DNA of 64,000 bases. Origin: Candidatus Microbacterium colombiense (lineage in GTDB: Bacteria; Actinomycetota; Actinomycetes; Actinomycetales; Microbacteriaceae). The position numbers were made by a program, and so were the translations under genes. The DNA lies in the NCBI GenBank assembly GCA_029203165.1, contig CP119308.1:930001-994000 (forward strand). Reading direction: 5' to 3'. How positions within the stretch are numbered: the first letter of the stretch is position 1; every line of letters begins with the position of its first letter. Below the pieces are notes generated by a model, which saw only the letters and a list, made by a program, of their open reading frames with translations, was not told the DNA's origin and did no database searches. Of the stretch, positions 45,910 to 54,334 are shown in pieces.

Positions 45910-47076
45910 TCAGGCGCCCCAACCGGCCTGCACGCCGCCCACCCGGTCGGTGGCGATCTGCTGCTGGTAGCCGGATGCCGCGTACGCCGCCATGGGGTCG
46001 GCAGCCAGGCCGCGCGACTCGCGCCATTCCGCGAGCGCCGGGCGCACGTCGGTGTAGAACGCGTCCATGAACACGGCGTTGGCGGCCAACACGTCGCCCG
46101 ACTTCTGCGCCGCCGTCAGAGCGTCGCGGTCGACGATCAGCGCGCGGGCCGTCATCTCCTGCACGTTGAGCACGGAGCGGATCTGGCCGGGGATCTTGTC
46201 TTCGACGTTGTGGCACTGGTCGAGCATGAACGCGACGTCGGGGTTGTTGAGGCCCCCGCCGCGCACGACCTCGAACAGGATGCGGAACAGCTGGAACGGG
46301 TCGGCGGCCCCGACGATCAGGTCGTCATCGGCGTAGAAGCGCGAGTTGAAGTCGAAGGACCCGAGCTTGCCCAGGCGCAGCAGCTGCATCACGATGAACT
46401 CGATGTTGGTGCCGGGGGCGTGGTGGCCGGTGTCGAGGCAGACCATCGCCTTGTCTCCGAGAGAGCTCACCTGCGCGTAGGACGTTCCCCAGTCCGGAAC
46501 ATCGGTGTGGTAGAAAGCCGGCTCGAAGAACTTGTACTCGAGCACCAGCCGCTGGTCGTCGCCGAGGCGTGCGTAGATCTGCTGGAGCGACTCCTGCAGG
46601 CGGTCCTGGCGTCCGCGCAGGTCGGCCTGTCCGGGGTAGTTCGAGCCTTCGGCGAGCCAGATCTTGAGGTCGCGGCTGCCCGTGGCATCCATCACGTCGA
46701 TGCAGGCGAGGTGGTGATCGATGGCCTTCTGCCGGATCGACGCGTCTTCGTGGGTCAATGCGCCGAACTTGTAGTCGTCGTCCTGGAAGGTGTTGGAGTT
46801 CACCGTTCCGAGCTCGACGCCCAGGTCTTCGGCGTGCGTGCGGAGGTCGGAGTAGGAGTCGACCACGTCCCACGGGATGTGCAGGGCGACCGCGGGGGCC
46901 AGAGCGGTGTACTTGTTGACCTGCGCGGCATCCGCGATCTTCTCCCACGGGTCGCGCGGCGTGCCCGGTGTGCCGAACACCTTGAATCGCGTGCCGGAGT
47001 TGCCGAACGCCCAGCTGGGGAGTTCGATGGCCTGCTTCTCGAGAGCGGCGAGGTTCTCGGGGGTGAGGATGCTCAC
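45910..47076 (-). CDS. rhaI: L-rhamnose isomerase (RhaI type)
   Basis: A 388-residue TIM-barrel isomerase converting L-rhamnose to L-rhamnulose with two metal ions. It is the Pseudomonas stutzeri/actinobacterial RhaI type, not the E. coli RhaA type. Conserved blocks include VLEYKFFEPAFYHTDVPDWG, CLDTGHHAPGTNIEF and SFDFNSRFYADDDL, which supply the metal-binding Glu, Asp and His residues. GTG 47076 overlaps the rhaM stop (GTGA), which fixes the start; a longer reading to 47247 would run across rhaM. Confidence 0.93.
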   Translation of the reverse strand: MSILTPENLAALEKQAIELPSWAFGNSGTRFKVFGTPGTPRDPWEKIADAAQVNKYTALAPAVALHIPWDVVDSYSDLRTHAEDLGVELGTVNSNTFQDDDYKFGALTHEDASIRQKAIDHHLACIDVMDATGSRDLKIWLAEGSNYPGQADLRGRQDRLQESLQQIYARLGDDQRLVLEYKFFEPAFYHTDVPDWGTSYAQVSSLGDKAMVCLDTGHHAPGTNIEFIVMQLLRLGKLGSFDFNSRFYADDDLIVGAADPFQLFRILFEVVRGGGLNNPDVAFMLDQCHNVEDKIPGQIRSVLNVQEMTARALIVDRDALTAAQKSGDVLAANAVFMDAFYTDVRPALAEWRESRGLAADPMAAYAASGYQQQIATDRVGGVQAGWGA

Positions 47077-47471
47077 GATGCACTGCTTTCTTCGTGGTTG
47101 CGGGTGACGGAGGAGTCTGCGGGCGCGGCGGTCGCGTCTGCCGCGGAGAGCTGGTCTTCGAGGTGGAACACCTCGGAAAGCGGGGTGGCGGCCTGGTCGG
47201 GGCGTCCGTCGAGGCCGAGGAAGTACGTGCTCATCTCCGCCTCCCATCGAGCAGCGATGGGTGAGGAGGCGAGGTAGGCCTGGGCCGCGGCGTCGTCGTC
47301 GGTCTCGTAGTAACCGATCAGCGTGCCGCCCTGGCCGAGGAACAGGGAGTAGTTGCGTCGCCCGGCCGCAGCGATCTCGGCCAGCATCTCGGGCCGGACG
47401 GGCGAGTGCCGGTCGAGGTACTCGTCGAGCAGCTCCGGACGCACCTGGAGCTGGAAGGCGACGCGGGTCAT
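47073..47471 (-). CDS. rhaM: L-rhamnose mutarotase
   Basis: A 132-residue small alpha+beta protein that interconverts the alpha and beta anomers of L-rhamnose before isomerisation. The family blocks RVAFQLQVRPELLDEYLDRH and RRNYSLFLGQGGTLIGYYE (about residues 3-22 and 38-56) are clear, with the catalytic His and Tyr. The C-terminal 25 residues are an alanine- and serine-rich extension beyond the usual length. It is coupled to rhaI by GTGA. Confidence 0.93.
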   Translation of the reverse strand: MTRVAFQLQVRPELLDEYLDRHSPVRPEMLAEIAAAGRRNYSLFLGQGGTLIGYYETDDDAAAQAYLASSPIAARWEAEMSTYFLGLDGRPDQAATPLSEVFHLEDQLSAADATAAPADSSVTRNHEESSAS

Positions 47472-47487
47472 GGGGATCCTCTCGGGT

Positions 47488-47519
47488 GTCCGGCCGGCGC
47501 CCGTGGACGCCGGCCGGAC
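47488..47519. terminator. strong intra-operon hairpin after the binding-protein gene
   Basis: GTCCGGCCGGCG (47488-47499) pairs perfectly with CGCCGGCCGGAC (47508-47519), 12 bp with an eight-base loop. It sits ten bases after the binding-protein stop in the direction of transcription and before rhaM, so it may partly terminate the transcript or protect the upstream mRNA, favouring excess binding protein. Confidence 0.7.
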
Positions 47520-47528
47520 GGAAACGAC

Positions 47529-48566
47529 TCAGAAGTCGAAGTCGCCGATGTTGTCGGCGTTGAACTCGAACGGGTCGCCGAGCAGCACCACGCCATCGGC
47601 GCCGACGGTGTACTCACCGAGGTCGCCGGCGGTGAAGGTGTCGCCCTCTTCGCCCGTGATGTCACCGGCGATGAGCGCCTGAGCGGCGAAGGCCGCGAGG
47701 TAGCCCAGGTCGGCCGGGTTCCACAGTGCGAACGCGGTGACGGTGCCGTCTTCGACGTACTCGCGCATCTGGTTCGGCGTGCCGAGTCCGGTCAGCGCGA
47801 CCTTGCCCTTGAAGTCCGAGGTCGACAGGTAGCGCGCCGCAGCCGCGATTCCGACGGTCGTGGGCGAGATGATGCCCTTCAGGTCGGGGTGGGTCTGCAG
47901 GAGCGCCGCGGTCTTGTCGAACGAGGTCTGGTCGTCGTCGTCGCCGTAGACCGTCTCGACGATCGTGATGTCGGGGTACTCGCTGGCGGCGTACTCCTTC
48001 ATCAGGTCGATCCAGGCGTTCTGGTTCGTGGCGTTGGCGGATGCGGAGAGGATGGCGACCTCGCCGGTTCCACCGATCTGGTCGGCGATCAGGTCGACCT
48101 GCACCTTGGCGATGCCCTCGGAATCGGCCTGGTTGATGAACAGGTCGCGGCAGTCGGTGTTGGTGTCGGAGTCGAAGGTGACGACCTTGATCCCGGCATC
48201 CCGTGCCTCGTTGAGGGCGTCGCAGATCGCCTTCGGGTCGTTCGCCGAGACGACGAGCGCTCCGACGCCCTGCTGCGTCGCCGTGTTGATGTAGCTGACC
48301 TGCGCATCGGGCGTCGCCTCGGCGGGGCCGACCTCGGCGAACGTGCCGCCGAACTCCTCGACAGCCTTCTTGCCGCCCTCGCTGGACGTGTCGAAGTACG
48401 GGTTGCCGAGGTTCTTGGGCAGGAAGGTGATGGCGAGGTTCGAGCTGTCGCCGTCCGAGTCGCCGCCGTCGCCGGCGTCGCCGGAGGCCGTGCATCCTGT
48501 GAGAGCGACCGCTGCTGCCACCGCGAGGGCGGCGAAGGCGGTCACACGCTTGCGTGCAAACGTCAT
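47529..48566 (-). CDS. rhamnose-binding lipoprotein of an ABC importer (RhaS type)
   Basis: A 345-residue periplasmic-binding (CUT2, family 4) protein with lipobox LTGC (Cys25) and an acidic Asp/Gly linker. The pattern AITFLPKNLGNPYFDTSSEGGKKA and FDSDTNTDCRDLFINQAD matches rhamnose-binding proteins (RhaS). It feeds the two permeases and the double ATPase encoded upstream. AAAGGA precedes ATG 48566. Confidence 0.93.
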   Translation of the reverse strand: MTFARKRVTAFAALAVAAAVALTGCTASGDAGDGGDSDGDSSNLAITFLPKNLGNPYFDTSSEGGKKAVEEFGGTFAEVGPAEATPDAQVSYINTATQQGVGALVVSANDPKAICDALNEARDAGIKVVTFDSDTNTDCRDLFINQADSEGIAKVQVDLIADQIGGTGEVAILSASANATNQNAWIDLMKEYAASEYPDITIVETVYGDDDDQTSFDKTAALLQTHPDLKGIISPTTVGIAAAARYLSTSDFKGKVALTGLGTPNQMREYVEDGTVTAFALWNPADLGYLAAFAAQALIAGDITGEEGDTFTAGDLGEYTVGADGVVLLGDPFEFNADNIGDFDF

Positions 48567-48616
48567 TGTTCGTTTCCTTTCGTCAGAAGATGCCGCGGGT
48601 GCGGCGTCCATCGGTG

Positions 48617-49663
48617 TCATGAAGCTGTGACGGCACCGGCGGGGGTTCTGCCCGGTCGGCGGCGTTTCTTCTGCAGCCAGGCCAGGAAGCTTGCGGCCAC
48701 CACCGAGAGCACGAGCAGTGTGCCGGTGATGATGTTGATGACATCGGAGGTGACGTTCACCAGACGCAGTGCGCTGGCGAGCGATCCGATGAGCAACGCG
48801 GCGGCGATCACGCCGTAGATCTGGCCCCGTCCGCCGAAGACCGAGACGCCGCCGAGCACCACGGCCGCGATGACCTGGAGTTCGAGGCCGGTCGCGTTGT
48901 CGCCGCGGGCACTGCCGTAGCGCAGCGTGTAGAAGATGCCGGCGAACGCGGCGACCGCGCCGGAGAGCATGAAGAGGATGAACTTCGTGCGCTCCACGTC
49001 GACGCCCGAGAAGTGCGCGGCATCCTTCGACAAGCCCACCGCGTAGACGCCGCGCCCGAACGGGGTGAAGTGCAGCAGCACGACGAAGACGACCACGAGG
49101 AGGAGGAACGGGATCGTGATCACCGGGATCGGCGTGCCGGTGATCTTCGCCTTCGCGAGGTCGGTCCAGAACTCGGGGAAATCGGTCACGGCGGCGGTGC
49201 CCAGCAGTCCGACCGCGAGTCCGCGGAACAGTGCGAGCGTGCCGATCGTGACGGCGAGCGACGGCAGGCCGACCACGGTGACGAGGAAGCCGTTGAACGC
49301 GCCTCCGACGATGCCGACCACGAGGGCGGCGAGGGCGGCGATCTCGAACGGGAGGCCCGCCTGTACGAGGGCGCCGGTGACGACGCTCGAGAGCCCGACC
49401 ATGCTGCCGACCGAGAGGTCGATCTCGCCCGTGATCATGATCAGAGTCATGGGCAGGGCGATCAGCAGGATCGGCGCGATATCGAGCAGCAGGTAGGTGA
49501 GGGTGATCGGCTGCCCGAAGCCCTTGATGCTCGCCGAGGAGACGAGGGCGACGATGATCAGGAGTCCGACGATGGCCGCTTCGCGGGTGAGCAGCACGCG
49601 GCGCCAGAGCGGCTTGTCGAAGTCGCCGATGACGCGCGGGGACGTGGTGGTCGCGGTGGTCAT
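48617..49663 (-). CDS. rhamnose ABC transporter permease (RhaQ/RhaP type)
   Basis: A 348-residue CUT2-family permease with about nine hydrophobic segments and the conserved GEIDLSVGSMVGLSSV block and GLEL-QVIAAVVLGGVSVFGGRGQ near the C-terminus. The N-terminal tail is threonine-rich. ATG 49663 overlaps the previous permease stop by ATGA. With its partner it forms the rhamnose channel. Confidence 0.93.
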   Translation of the reverse strand: MTTATTTSPRVIGDFDKPLWRRVLLTREAAIVGLLIIVALVSSASIKGFGQPITLTYLLLDIAPILLIALPMTLIMITGEIDLSVGSMVGLSSVVTGALVQAGLPFEIAALAALVVGIVGGAFNGFLVTVVGLPSLAVTIGTLALFRGLAVGLLGTAAVTDFPEFWTDLAKAKITGTPIPVITIPFLLLVVVFVVLLHFTPFGRGVYAVGLSKDAAHFSGVDVERTKFILFMLSGAVAAFAGIFYTLRYGSARGDNATGLELQVIAAVVLGGVSVFGGRGQIYGVIAAALLIGSLASALRLVNVTSDVINIITGTLLVLSVVAASFLAWLQKKRRRPGRTPAGAVTAS

Positions 49664-50679
49664 GATTGGTCCCTCGCCTCGATGAGCCGCCGTTTCTGTC
49701 GGACTGCGAGCACGCGGTCCAGCACGATGGCGCCGATGATGAGCAGGCCGACGACCGCGCGCTGCCAGAAGTCGGGGATGCCGAGGATCGGCAGTGCACG
49801 GTTGATCGTGAGCAGCAGCACGGCACCGATCGCCGCACCCCAGACCGAGCCGATGCCCCCGGTGATCGCGACGCCACCGATGACGGCGGCACCCACGGCA
49901 TCGAGTTCCCATCCGGCGCCGGCCTGCGAATTGATCGTGCCGTAGCGGGCCGCGTAGAACACTCCGGCGAGTCCGGCCAATGCTCCCGACAGCACGAAGG
50001 CCGTCAGCACGCGGCGCGTGACGCGCAGACCGTAGAGCTCGGCGGCGGCAGGGTCGGATCCGATCGCGTAGTACTCCCGCCCGCCGCGGGTGTTCTTCAT
50101 GTACCAGGCGGCGATCGCGAGCACGACCAGGGCGACGATCGCGAGGATCGGGATGCCGGCGAGCTGCCCGGTGCCCAGTGCGAGGAAGTCCTTGGGCATG
50201 TCGGAGGCGTTCACCCGGTCGCTGCCCGTCCACAGCACGTTGATGCCGCGATAGGCATACAGCGTGCCGAGCGTGATCACCATCGCCGGGACCTTGGCAT
50301 AGGCCACCAGAGCGCCGTTCACGAGTCCGAGGAGGGCGCCGAACACGACGGCCGCGGCGACGACGAGCACGATCGGTATGCCGGGGATGTCGATGAAGAG
50401 CCGGCCGGTGAGGTAGGCGGTGAGGCCCATCACGGAGCCGACCGAGAGGTCGACGTTGCGCGTGACGAGCACGATCGCCTGACCGACGGCCACGAGCACC
50501 AGGATCGACGGCGTCAACAACAGATCCCGCCATCCGTCCGGGCTGAACAGGAACTTCGGGTTGTTGAGCGTCGCGGCGGTCACGACCAGCACGAGGGCCA
50601 GCAGGATGCCGAACTCGCGCGCCTTGCCGAGGCCGGAGATGCGCTTGGTGAGGGAGGAGACGGGGATGGCGGTGGTCAC
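49660..50679 (-). CDS. rhamnose ABC transporter permease (RhaP/RhaQ type)
   Basis: A 339-residue CUT2-family permease; NVDLSVGSVMGLTAYLTG is the counterpart of the conserved block in its partner, and AVGAAVIGGVAITGGIGSVWG lies near the C-terminus. About nine hydrophobic segments. ATG 50679 overlaps the ATPase stop and its own stop overlaps the second permease, so all three are translationally coupled. Confidence 0.93.
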   Translation of the reverse strand: MTTAIPVSSLTKRISGLGKAREFGILLALVLVVTAATLNNPKFLFSPDGWRDLLLTPSILVLVAVGQAIVLVTRNVDLSVGSVMGLTAYLTGRLFIDIPGIPIVLVVAAAVVFGALLGLVNGALVAYAKVPAMVITLGTLYAYRGINVLWTGSDRVNASDMPKDFLALGTGQLAGIPILAIVALVVLAIAAWYMKNTRGGREYYAIGSDPAAAELYGLRVTRRVLTAFVLSGALAGLAGVFYAARYGTINSQAGAGWELDAVGAAVIGGVAITGGIGSVWGAAIGAVLLLTINRALPILGIPDFWQRAVVGLLIIGAIVLDRVLAVRQKRRLIEARDQS

Positions 50680-52190
50680 GAGGAGAGCTCCGATGCGTGA
50701 GTCGCGGCGAACATGACGTTTTCGGAAGTCGCTTCCGAGCGGGAGATCTCTGCGGTGATGCGGCCTTCACGCATCACGAGGATGCGGTCGGCCATGCCGA
50801 GGACTTCGGGGAGTTCGGAGGAGATCATGAGGATGCCCATGCCCTGGCCTGCGAGCTCGGAGAGGAGGCGATGAACCTCGGACTTCGTGCCGACATCGAT
50901 GCCGCGGGTGGGCTCGTCGATGATGAGCACCTGCGGCTGGGTCGCCAGCCACTTCGCCAGCACCACCTTCTGCTGATTGCCGCCCGAGAGTGTCGCTGCG
51001 ACGGTGTCGAGTGCGTGCGTCTTGACCTCGAGGCGGCTGGCCCACTCCTTGGCGGCACGGTTCTCGATGCCGGTGGTGATGAGTCCGAACTTCGCGAGGC
51101 GGCGGCGGATGGCGAGGGTGATGTTGCCACCGACCCCGGCCTCGATCACGAGACCCTGCTTGCGCCGGTCCTCGGGCACGAGGGCGAGACCGGAGCGCAT
51201 GGCATCGACGGGGCGACGCGCGGGAACCCGTGCGCCGTTCATCGTCACGGTTCCGGCGCGGTAGCCGTCGACGCCGAACACGGCGCGGGCGACCTCACTG
51301 CGTCCCGCACCGACGAGACCAGCGAGACCGACGATCTCACCCGTGCGCACCGTGAAGGAGATGTCATGGAAGATGCCGGGGCTGGTGAGTCCGTCGACTT
51401 CGAGCAGCGGAGCGCCGATCGTCGTCTCCTGCTTCGGGAAGAGCTCGGTGACCTCGCGGCCGACCATCTGGTGCACGATCTCGTCGACGGTCGTGTCGGC
51501 GATCGCGCTCGTGGCGATGTATGCGCCGTCGCGCATGACGGTGACGGTGTCGCACAGGGCGAAGACCTCGTCGAAGCGGTGGGAGATGAAGATCAGCCCG
51601 CGGCCCTCATCGCGGAGGCTGCGCGCGATCGCGAACAGCCGCTCGACCTCGACGCCGGAGAGGGCTGCGGTGGGCTCGTCCATGATCAGCAGGGTCGCGT
51701 CGAGGGACACGGCCTTGGCGATCTCGATCACCTGCTGGTCGGCGATCGAGAGTCCCTCCGCCGGACGGTCGGGGTCGATCGTCACGCCGAGGCGGGTGAA
51801 CAGGCGCTCGACCTCGTGGCGCATGGCCTTGCGGTCGATGCGGCCGAGCGTGCCGGTCGGCTGGCGTCCCATGAAGATGTTCTCGGTGACCGAGAGATCG
51901 GGGAAGAGCGTCGGCTCTTGGTAGATCACGGCGACGCCCGCGGCCTTGGACTGCGCCGTGGAGGTGAAATCGACCTCGTCGCCGCGGAGGCGGAAGGTGC
52001 CGCCGTCGCGCTGGTAGAGCCCCGCGACGATCTTGACGAGTGTCGACTTGCCGGCCCCGTTCTCGCCGACGAGTGCGTGGATGGATCCGGCATCCACGGA
52101 GATCGTGCCCGAGCGGAGGGCGATCACCGAGCCGAAAGCCTTCTGGACGTCGGTGAGCTGCAGCACCGGAGTCGGGGAGGCAGAAGTCAT
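50676..52190 (-). CDS. rhamnose ABC transporter ATP-binding protein (RhaT type)
   Basis: A 504-residue double ATPase of the sugar CUT2 family (RbsA/MglA/RhaT layout). The first domain has Walker A GENGAGKST near residue 43, signature LSIADQQVIEIAKA and Walker B LLIMDEPTAAL; the second has the degenerate P-loop GLVGAGRSEVAR, signature LSGGNQQKVVLAKWLA and LIIDEPTRGIDVG. It powers rhamnose import and is the first gene of the operon, with the promoter at 52243-52271. Confidence 0.94.
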   Translation of the reverse strand: MTSASPTPVLQLTDVQKAFGSVIALRSGTISVDAGSIHALVGENGAGKSTLVKIVAGLYQRDGGTFRLRGDEVDFTSTAQSKAAGVAVIYQEPTLFPDLSVTENIFMGRQPTGTLGRIDRKAMRHEVERLFTRLGVTIDPDRPAEGLSIADQQVIEIAKAVSLDATLLIMDEPTAALSGVEVERLFAIARSLRDEGRGLIFISHRFDEVFALCDTVTVMRDGAYIATSAIADTTVDEIVHQMVGREVTELFPKQETTIGAPLLEVDGLTSPGIFHDISFTVRTGEIVGLAGLVGAGRSEVARAVFGVDGYRAGTVTMNGARVPARRPVDAMRSGLALVPEDRRKQGLVIEAGVGGNITLAIRRRLAKFGLITTGIENRAAKEWASRLEVKTHALDTVAATLSGGNQQKVVLAKWLATQPQVLIIDEPTRGIDVGTKSEVHRLLSELAGQGMGILMISSELPEVLGMADRILVMREGRITAEISRSEATSENVMFAATHASELSS

Positions 52191-52214
52191 CGATTTCTCT
52201 CTTCGTTGAGGGAC

Positions 52215-52226
52215 TGAATCGTTTCA
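52215..52226. promoter_or_regulatory. LacI-type operator in the rhamnose operon leader
   Basis: TGAATCGTTTCA is palindromic at 10 of 12 positions around a central CG. It lies just downstream of the predicted start of the rhamnose operon transcript, where repressor binding would block elongation. Confidence 0.7.
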
Positions 52227-52242
52227 AACCCTGTCGAGAATG

Positions 52243-52271
52243 ACAGTAAAGCATGAGTTGACGGCTGTCAA
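52243..52271 (-). promoter_or_regulatory. rhamnose operon promoter
   Basis: On the minus strand TTGACA (52266-52271) and TACTGT (52243-52248) are exactly 17 bases apart, a near-consensus -35/-10 pair. The -35 lies within the partial palindrome TTGACGGCTGTCAA (52258-52271). Confidence 0.75.
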
Positions 52272-52304
52272 GAACGCGTGAGAGTCTGAGGTAGCGCGTT
52301 CGTA

Positions 52305-52316
52305 TGAGTCGTTTCA
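52305..52316. promoter_or_regulatory. second LacI-type half-site near the rhamnose regulator
   Basis: TGAGTCGTTTCA shares TCGTTTCA with the leader operator at 52215-52226 and is palindromic at 8 of 12 positions. It lies 33 bases before the regulator start and may allow autoregulation or looping between sites 90 bases apart. Confidence 0.55.
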
Positions 52317-52348
52317 CCCACGGACCGCGGTGATCTGGAGGGGGACCG

Positions 52349-53353
52349 ATGGCGGTCAGCGTGCGCGAGGTGGCGGAAGACGCGGGTGTCTCGGTCGGCA
52401 CCGTCTCGAACGTTCTCAATCGTCCGGAGAAGGTGAATCCCGACACGGTCGCCCGGGTGCAGGCGTCGATCGCCCGCCTGGGATTCGTGCGCAACGACGC
52501 AGCCCGCCAGCTTCGAGCCGGCCGCAGTCGCACGATCGGCCTGGTGGTGCTCGACATCCGCAACCCTTTCTTCGCCGAGATCGCCCGAGGCGCGGAGGAA
52601 CGGGCCGACGAGTTCGGCCTCTCGGTGCTCGTGGCCAACAGCGACGAGAAGCAACTGCGCGAGGCGCGGCACCTCGATCTCTTCGAGGAGCAGCGGGTCA
52701 CGGGTGTGCTGGTGACCCCGGTCAGCGAGTCGCTTCCGCGGTTGGCGCAGATGCAGGACCGTGGCACGCCCGCGGTGCTCGTCGACCGCGAGTCGCAGGA
52801 CGGGCGATTCGCCTCGGTCGCGGTCGATGACGTCGAGGGCGGACGGGTCGCGGTCGAGCATCTGCTCGCCGTCGGGCGCACCCGGATCGCGTTCGTCGGA
52901 GGCCCGGTCGCGCTGCGGCAGGTCGCCGATCGTCTCAGCGGTGCGCAGGCCGCCGCATCGGCTGCGGGAGTCGGCGTGGAGTTCGTCGCCTCCGTCGCAC
53001 TGACCGTGGAGGAGGGGCGCCGCGTAGGGCAGCAGATCCTCGACCGGGCGCCGGCGGCCCGTCCCGATGCCATCTTCGCGGCCAACGACCTGCTCGCCCT
53101 CGGTATCCTGCAGAGTCTCGTGATGACCGGCGATGCCCGCGTGCCGGAGGACATCGCCCTGATCGGCTACGACGACATCGACTTCGCGGCCGCGGCGGTG
53201 ATCCCGCTCAGCTCCGTGCGCCAACCCGCCGCGCTGATCGGATCGACCGCCGTCGATCTGCTGCTGCGCAGTCAGCGGGAGCAGGAACCGGTGCGCGAGC
53301 ACGTGCTGTTCCGCCCGGAGCTCGTGGCGCGCGCATCCACGCTCGGCACCTGA
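52349..53353 (+). CDS. LacI family transcriptional regulator (rhamnose module)
   Basis: A 334-residue repressor: helix-turn-helix SVREVAEDAGVSVGTVSNVLNR at about residues 4-25, then a sugar-binding domain with IRNPFFAEIARGAEE and ALIGYDDIDFAAAAVIPLSSVRQP. It is divergent from the whole rhamnose operon and two TCGTTTCA sites lie in between, so it is the likely rhamnose repressor. GGAGGGGG precedes the ATG, unlike the other two LacI genes here, which look leaderless. Confidence 0.92.
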   Translation: MAVSVREVAEDAGVSVGTVSNVLNRPEKVNPDTVARVQASIARLGFVRNDAARQLRAGRSRTIGLVVLDIRNPFFAEIARGAEERADEFGLSVLVANSDEKQLREARHLDLFEEQRVTGVLVTPVSESLPRLAQMQDRGTPAVLVDRESQDGRFASVAVDDVEGGRVAVEHLLAVGRTRIAFVGGPVALRQVADRLSGAQAAASAAGVGVEFVASVALTVEEGRRVGQQILDRAPAARPDAIFAANDLLALGILQSLVMTGDARVPEDIALIGYDDIDFAAAAVIPLSSVRQPAALIGSTAVDLLLRSQREQEPVREHVLFRPELVARASTLGT

Positions 53354-53427
53354 AAGCGCTGGTTCGTGACAGCGCGCCAGACCCGTTATGATGGCTAGGT
53401 GCATCCGCGCTTTCGGGTCGGATGCCT

Positions 53428-53516
53428 GGAGACGTCGCATAGTCCGGCCGAGTGCACCACCCTGCTAAGGTGGAGTTCCCTTACGGGAACCAGGGGTTCA
53501 AATCCCCTCGTCTCCG
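53428..53516 (+). tRNA. tRNA-Ser (anticodon GCT)
   Basis: An 89-base class II tRNA. Acceptor arm GGAGACG (53428-53434) pairs with CGTCTCC (53509-53515), discriminator G. The anticodon arm CACC-CTGCTAA-GGTG carries GCT; the variable arm TTCCCTTACGGGAA is long, and GGTTCAAATCC marks the T arm. CCA is not encoded. TATGAT (53387-53392) is a good -10, and a small GCATCCG/CGGATGC hairpin (53402-53425) lies in the leader. Confidence 0.96.
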
Positions 53517-53647
53517 CAGTAGAAGCCCTGATCAGGGTGCGTATTCCGCGAGGCATCATCATTCGTGCGACACGTCATGTCCCGCGGGGTTTCTTGCGTT
53601 CTTCGTGGTGTCTCATCGCCTGACGCACGCCTCGGTATCATCGGAGC

Positions 53648-54265
53648 ATGTCCACCCCTTCCGACGGAGCATCCCCTTCGCCGGGGCGCTACGCGAAGGG
53701 CATCGCCCGCCGCCAGGAGATCCTTGACCGGGCGATCGAGGTGTTCGCGAAGCGGGGGGCGAGGAAGACGAGTCTCCGAGCCATCGCGCAGGAGGTCGGC
53801 GTGACGCACGCCGCACTCACGCACTACTTCGGGTCGCTCGACGAGCTGCTCGTGGCGGTGTACCGCGAGTCGGAGAAGCGATCGGACGATGAGAAGCCGG
53901 AGCCGCCCGACCTCAGCCCGGCCATGATGATGAAGGTCTCGGCTGAGGAGAATCGCAGCATCCCGGGGCTCGTGCAGCTCTACTCGACCCTGGTCGCGTC
54001 GGCTCTCGAGGAGAACCATCCGGCCGCGCAGGAGTTCGCGACGCACCGCTTCGACCGGCTCCGTGCGCAACTGGCCGAGCGGGTCACCGTTCTGCAGGCG
54101 AGTGATCGACTGCGTGCAGACTTGGACCCCGCGCTCGTGTCGGCCTTGGTGATCGCCGCGTCGGACGGACTGCAGACGCAGTGGCTGCTCGACTCCTCGA
54201 TCGATCACGAAGCGGCGCTCGAGATGCTCGATCGGCTGCTCGCGGCCCCGCGCGATTCGGACTGA
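53648..54265 (+). CDS. TetR family transcriptional regulator
   Basis: A 205-residue regulator with helix-turn-helix TSLRAIAQEVGVTHAALTHYFGS (about residues 41-63, cited by its ends) and a helical ligand domain with LVIAASDGLQTQWLLD. It is clearly related to the TetR next to the GH3 gene (shared YAKGxARRxEIL, VGVTxAALxHYFGSxxEL, AASDGLQxQW). TATCAT is exactly six bases before ATG 53648, so the transcript is probably leaderless. It is convergent with the oxidoreductase/TIM-barrel pair, its most likely target. Confidence 0.9.
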   Translation: MSTPSDGASPSPGRYAKGIARRQEILDRAIEVFAKRGARKTSLRAIAQEVGVTHAALTHYFGSLDELLVAVYRESEKRSDDEKPEPPDLSPAMMMKVSAEENRSIPGLVQLYSTLVASALEENHPAAQEFATHRFDRLRAQLAERVTVLQASDRLRADLDPALVSALVIAASDGLQTQWLLDSSIDHEAALEMLDRLLAAPRDSD

Positions 54266-54289
54266 GCGGGCGCGGCGGCGGACACGGAA

Positions 54290-54316
54290 GGCCCGCCGCC
54301 GTGATGGCGACGGGCC
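54290..54316. terminator. terminator between convergent TetR and oxidoreductase genes
   Basis: GGCCCGCCGCC (54290-54300) pairs with GGCGACGGGCC (54306-54316), 11 bp with one wobble pair and a five-base loop. It lies between the stops of the two convergent genes. Confidence 0.7.
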
Positions 54317-54334
54317 TGTGATGGTCCGTGAGCG

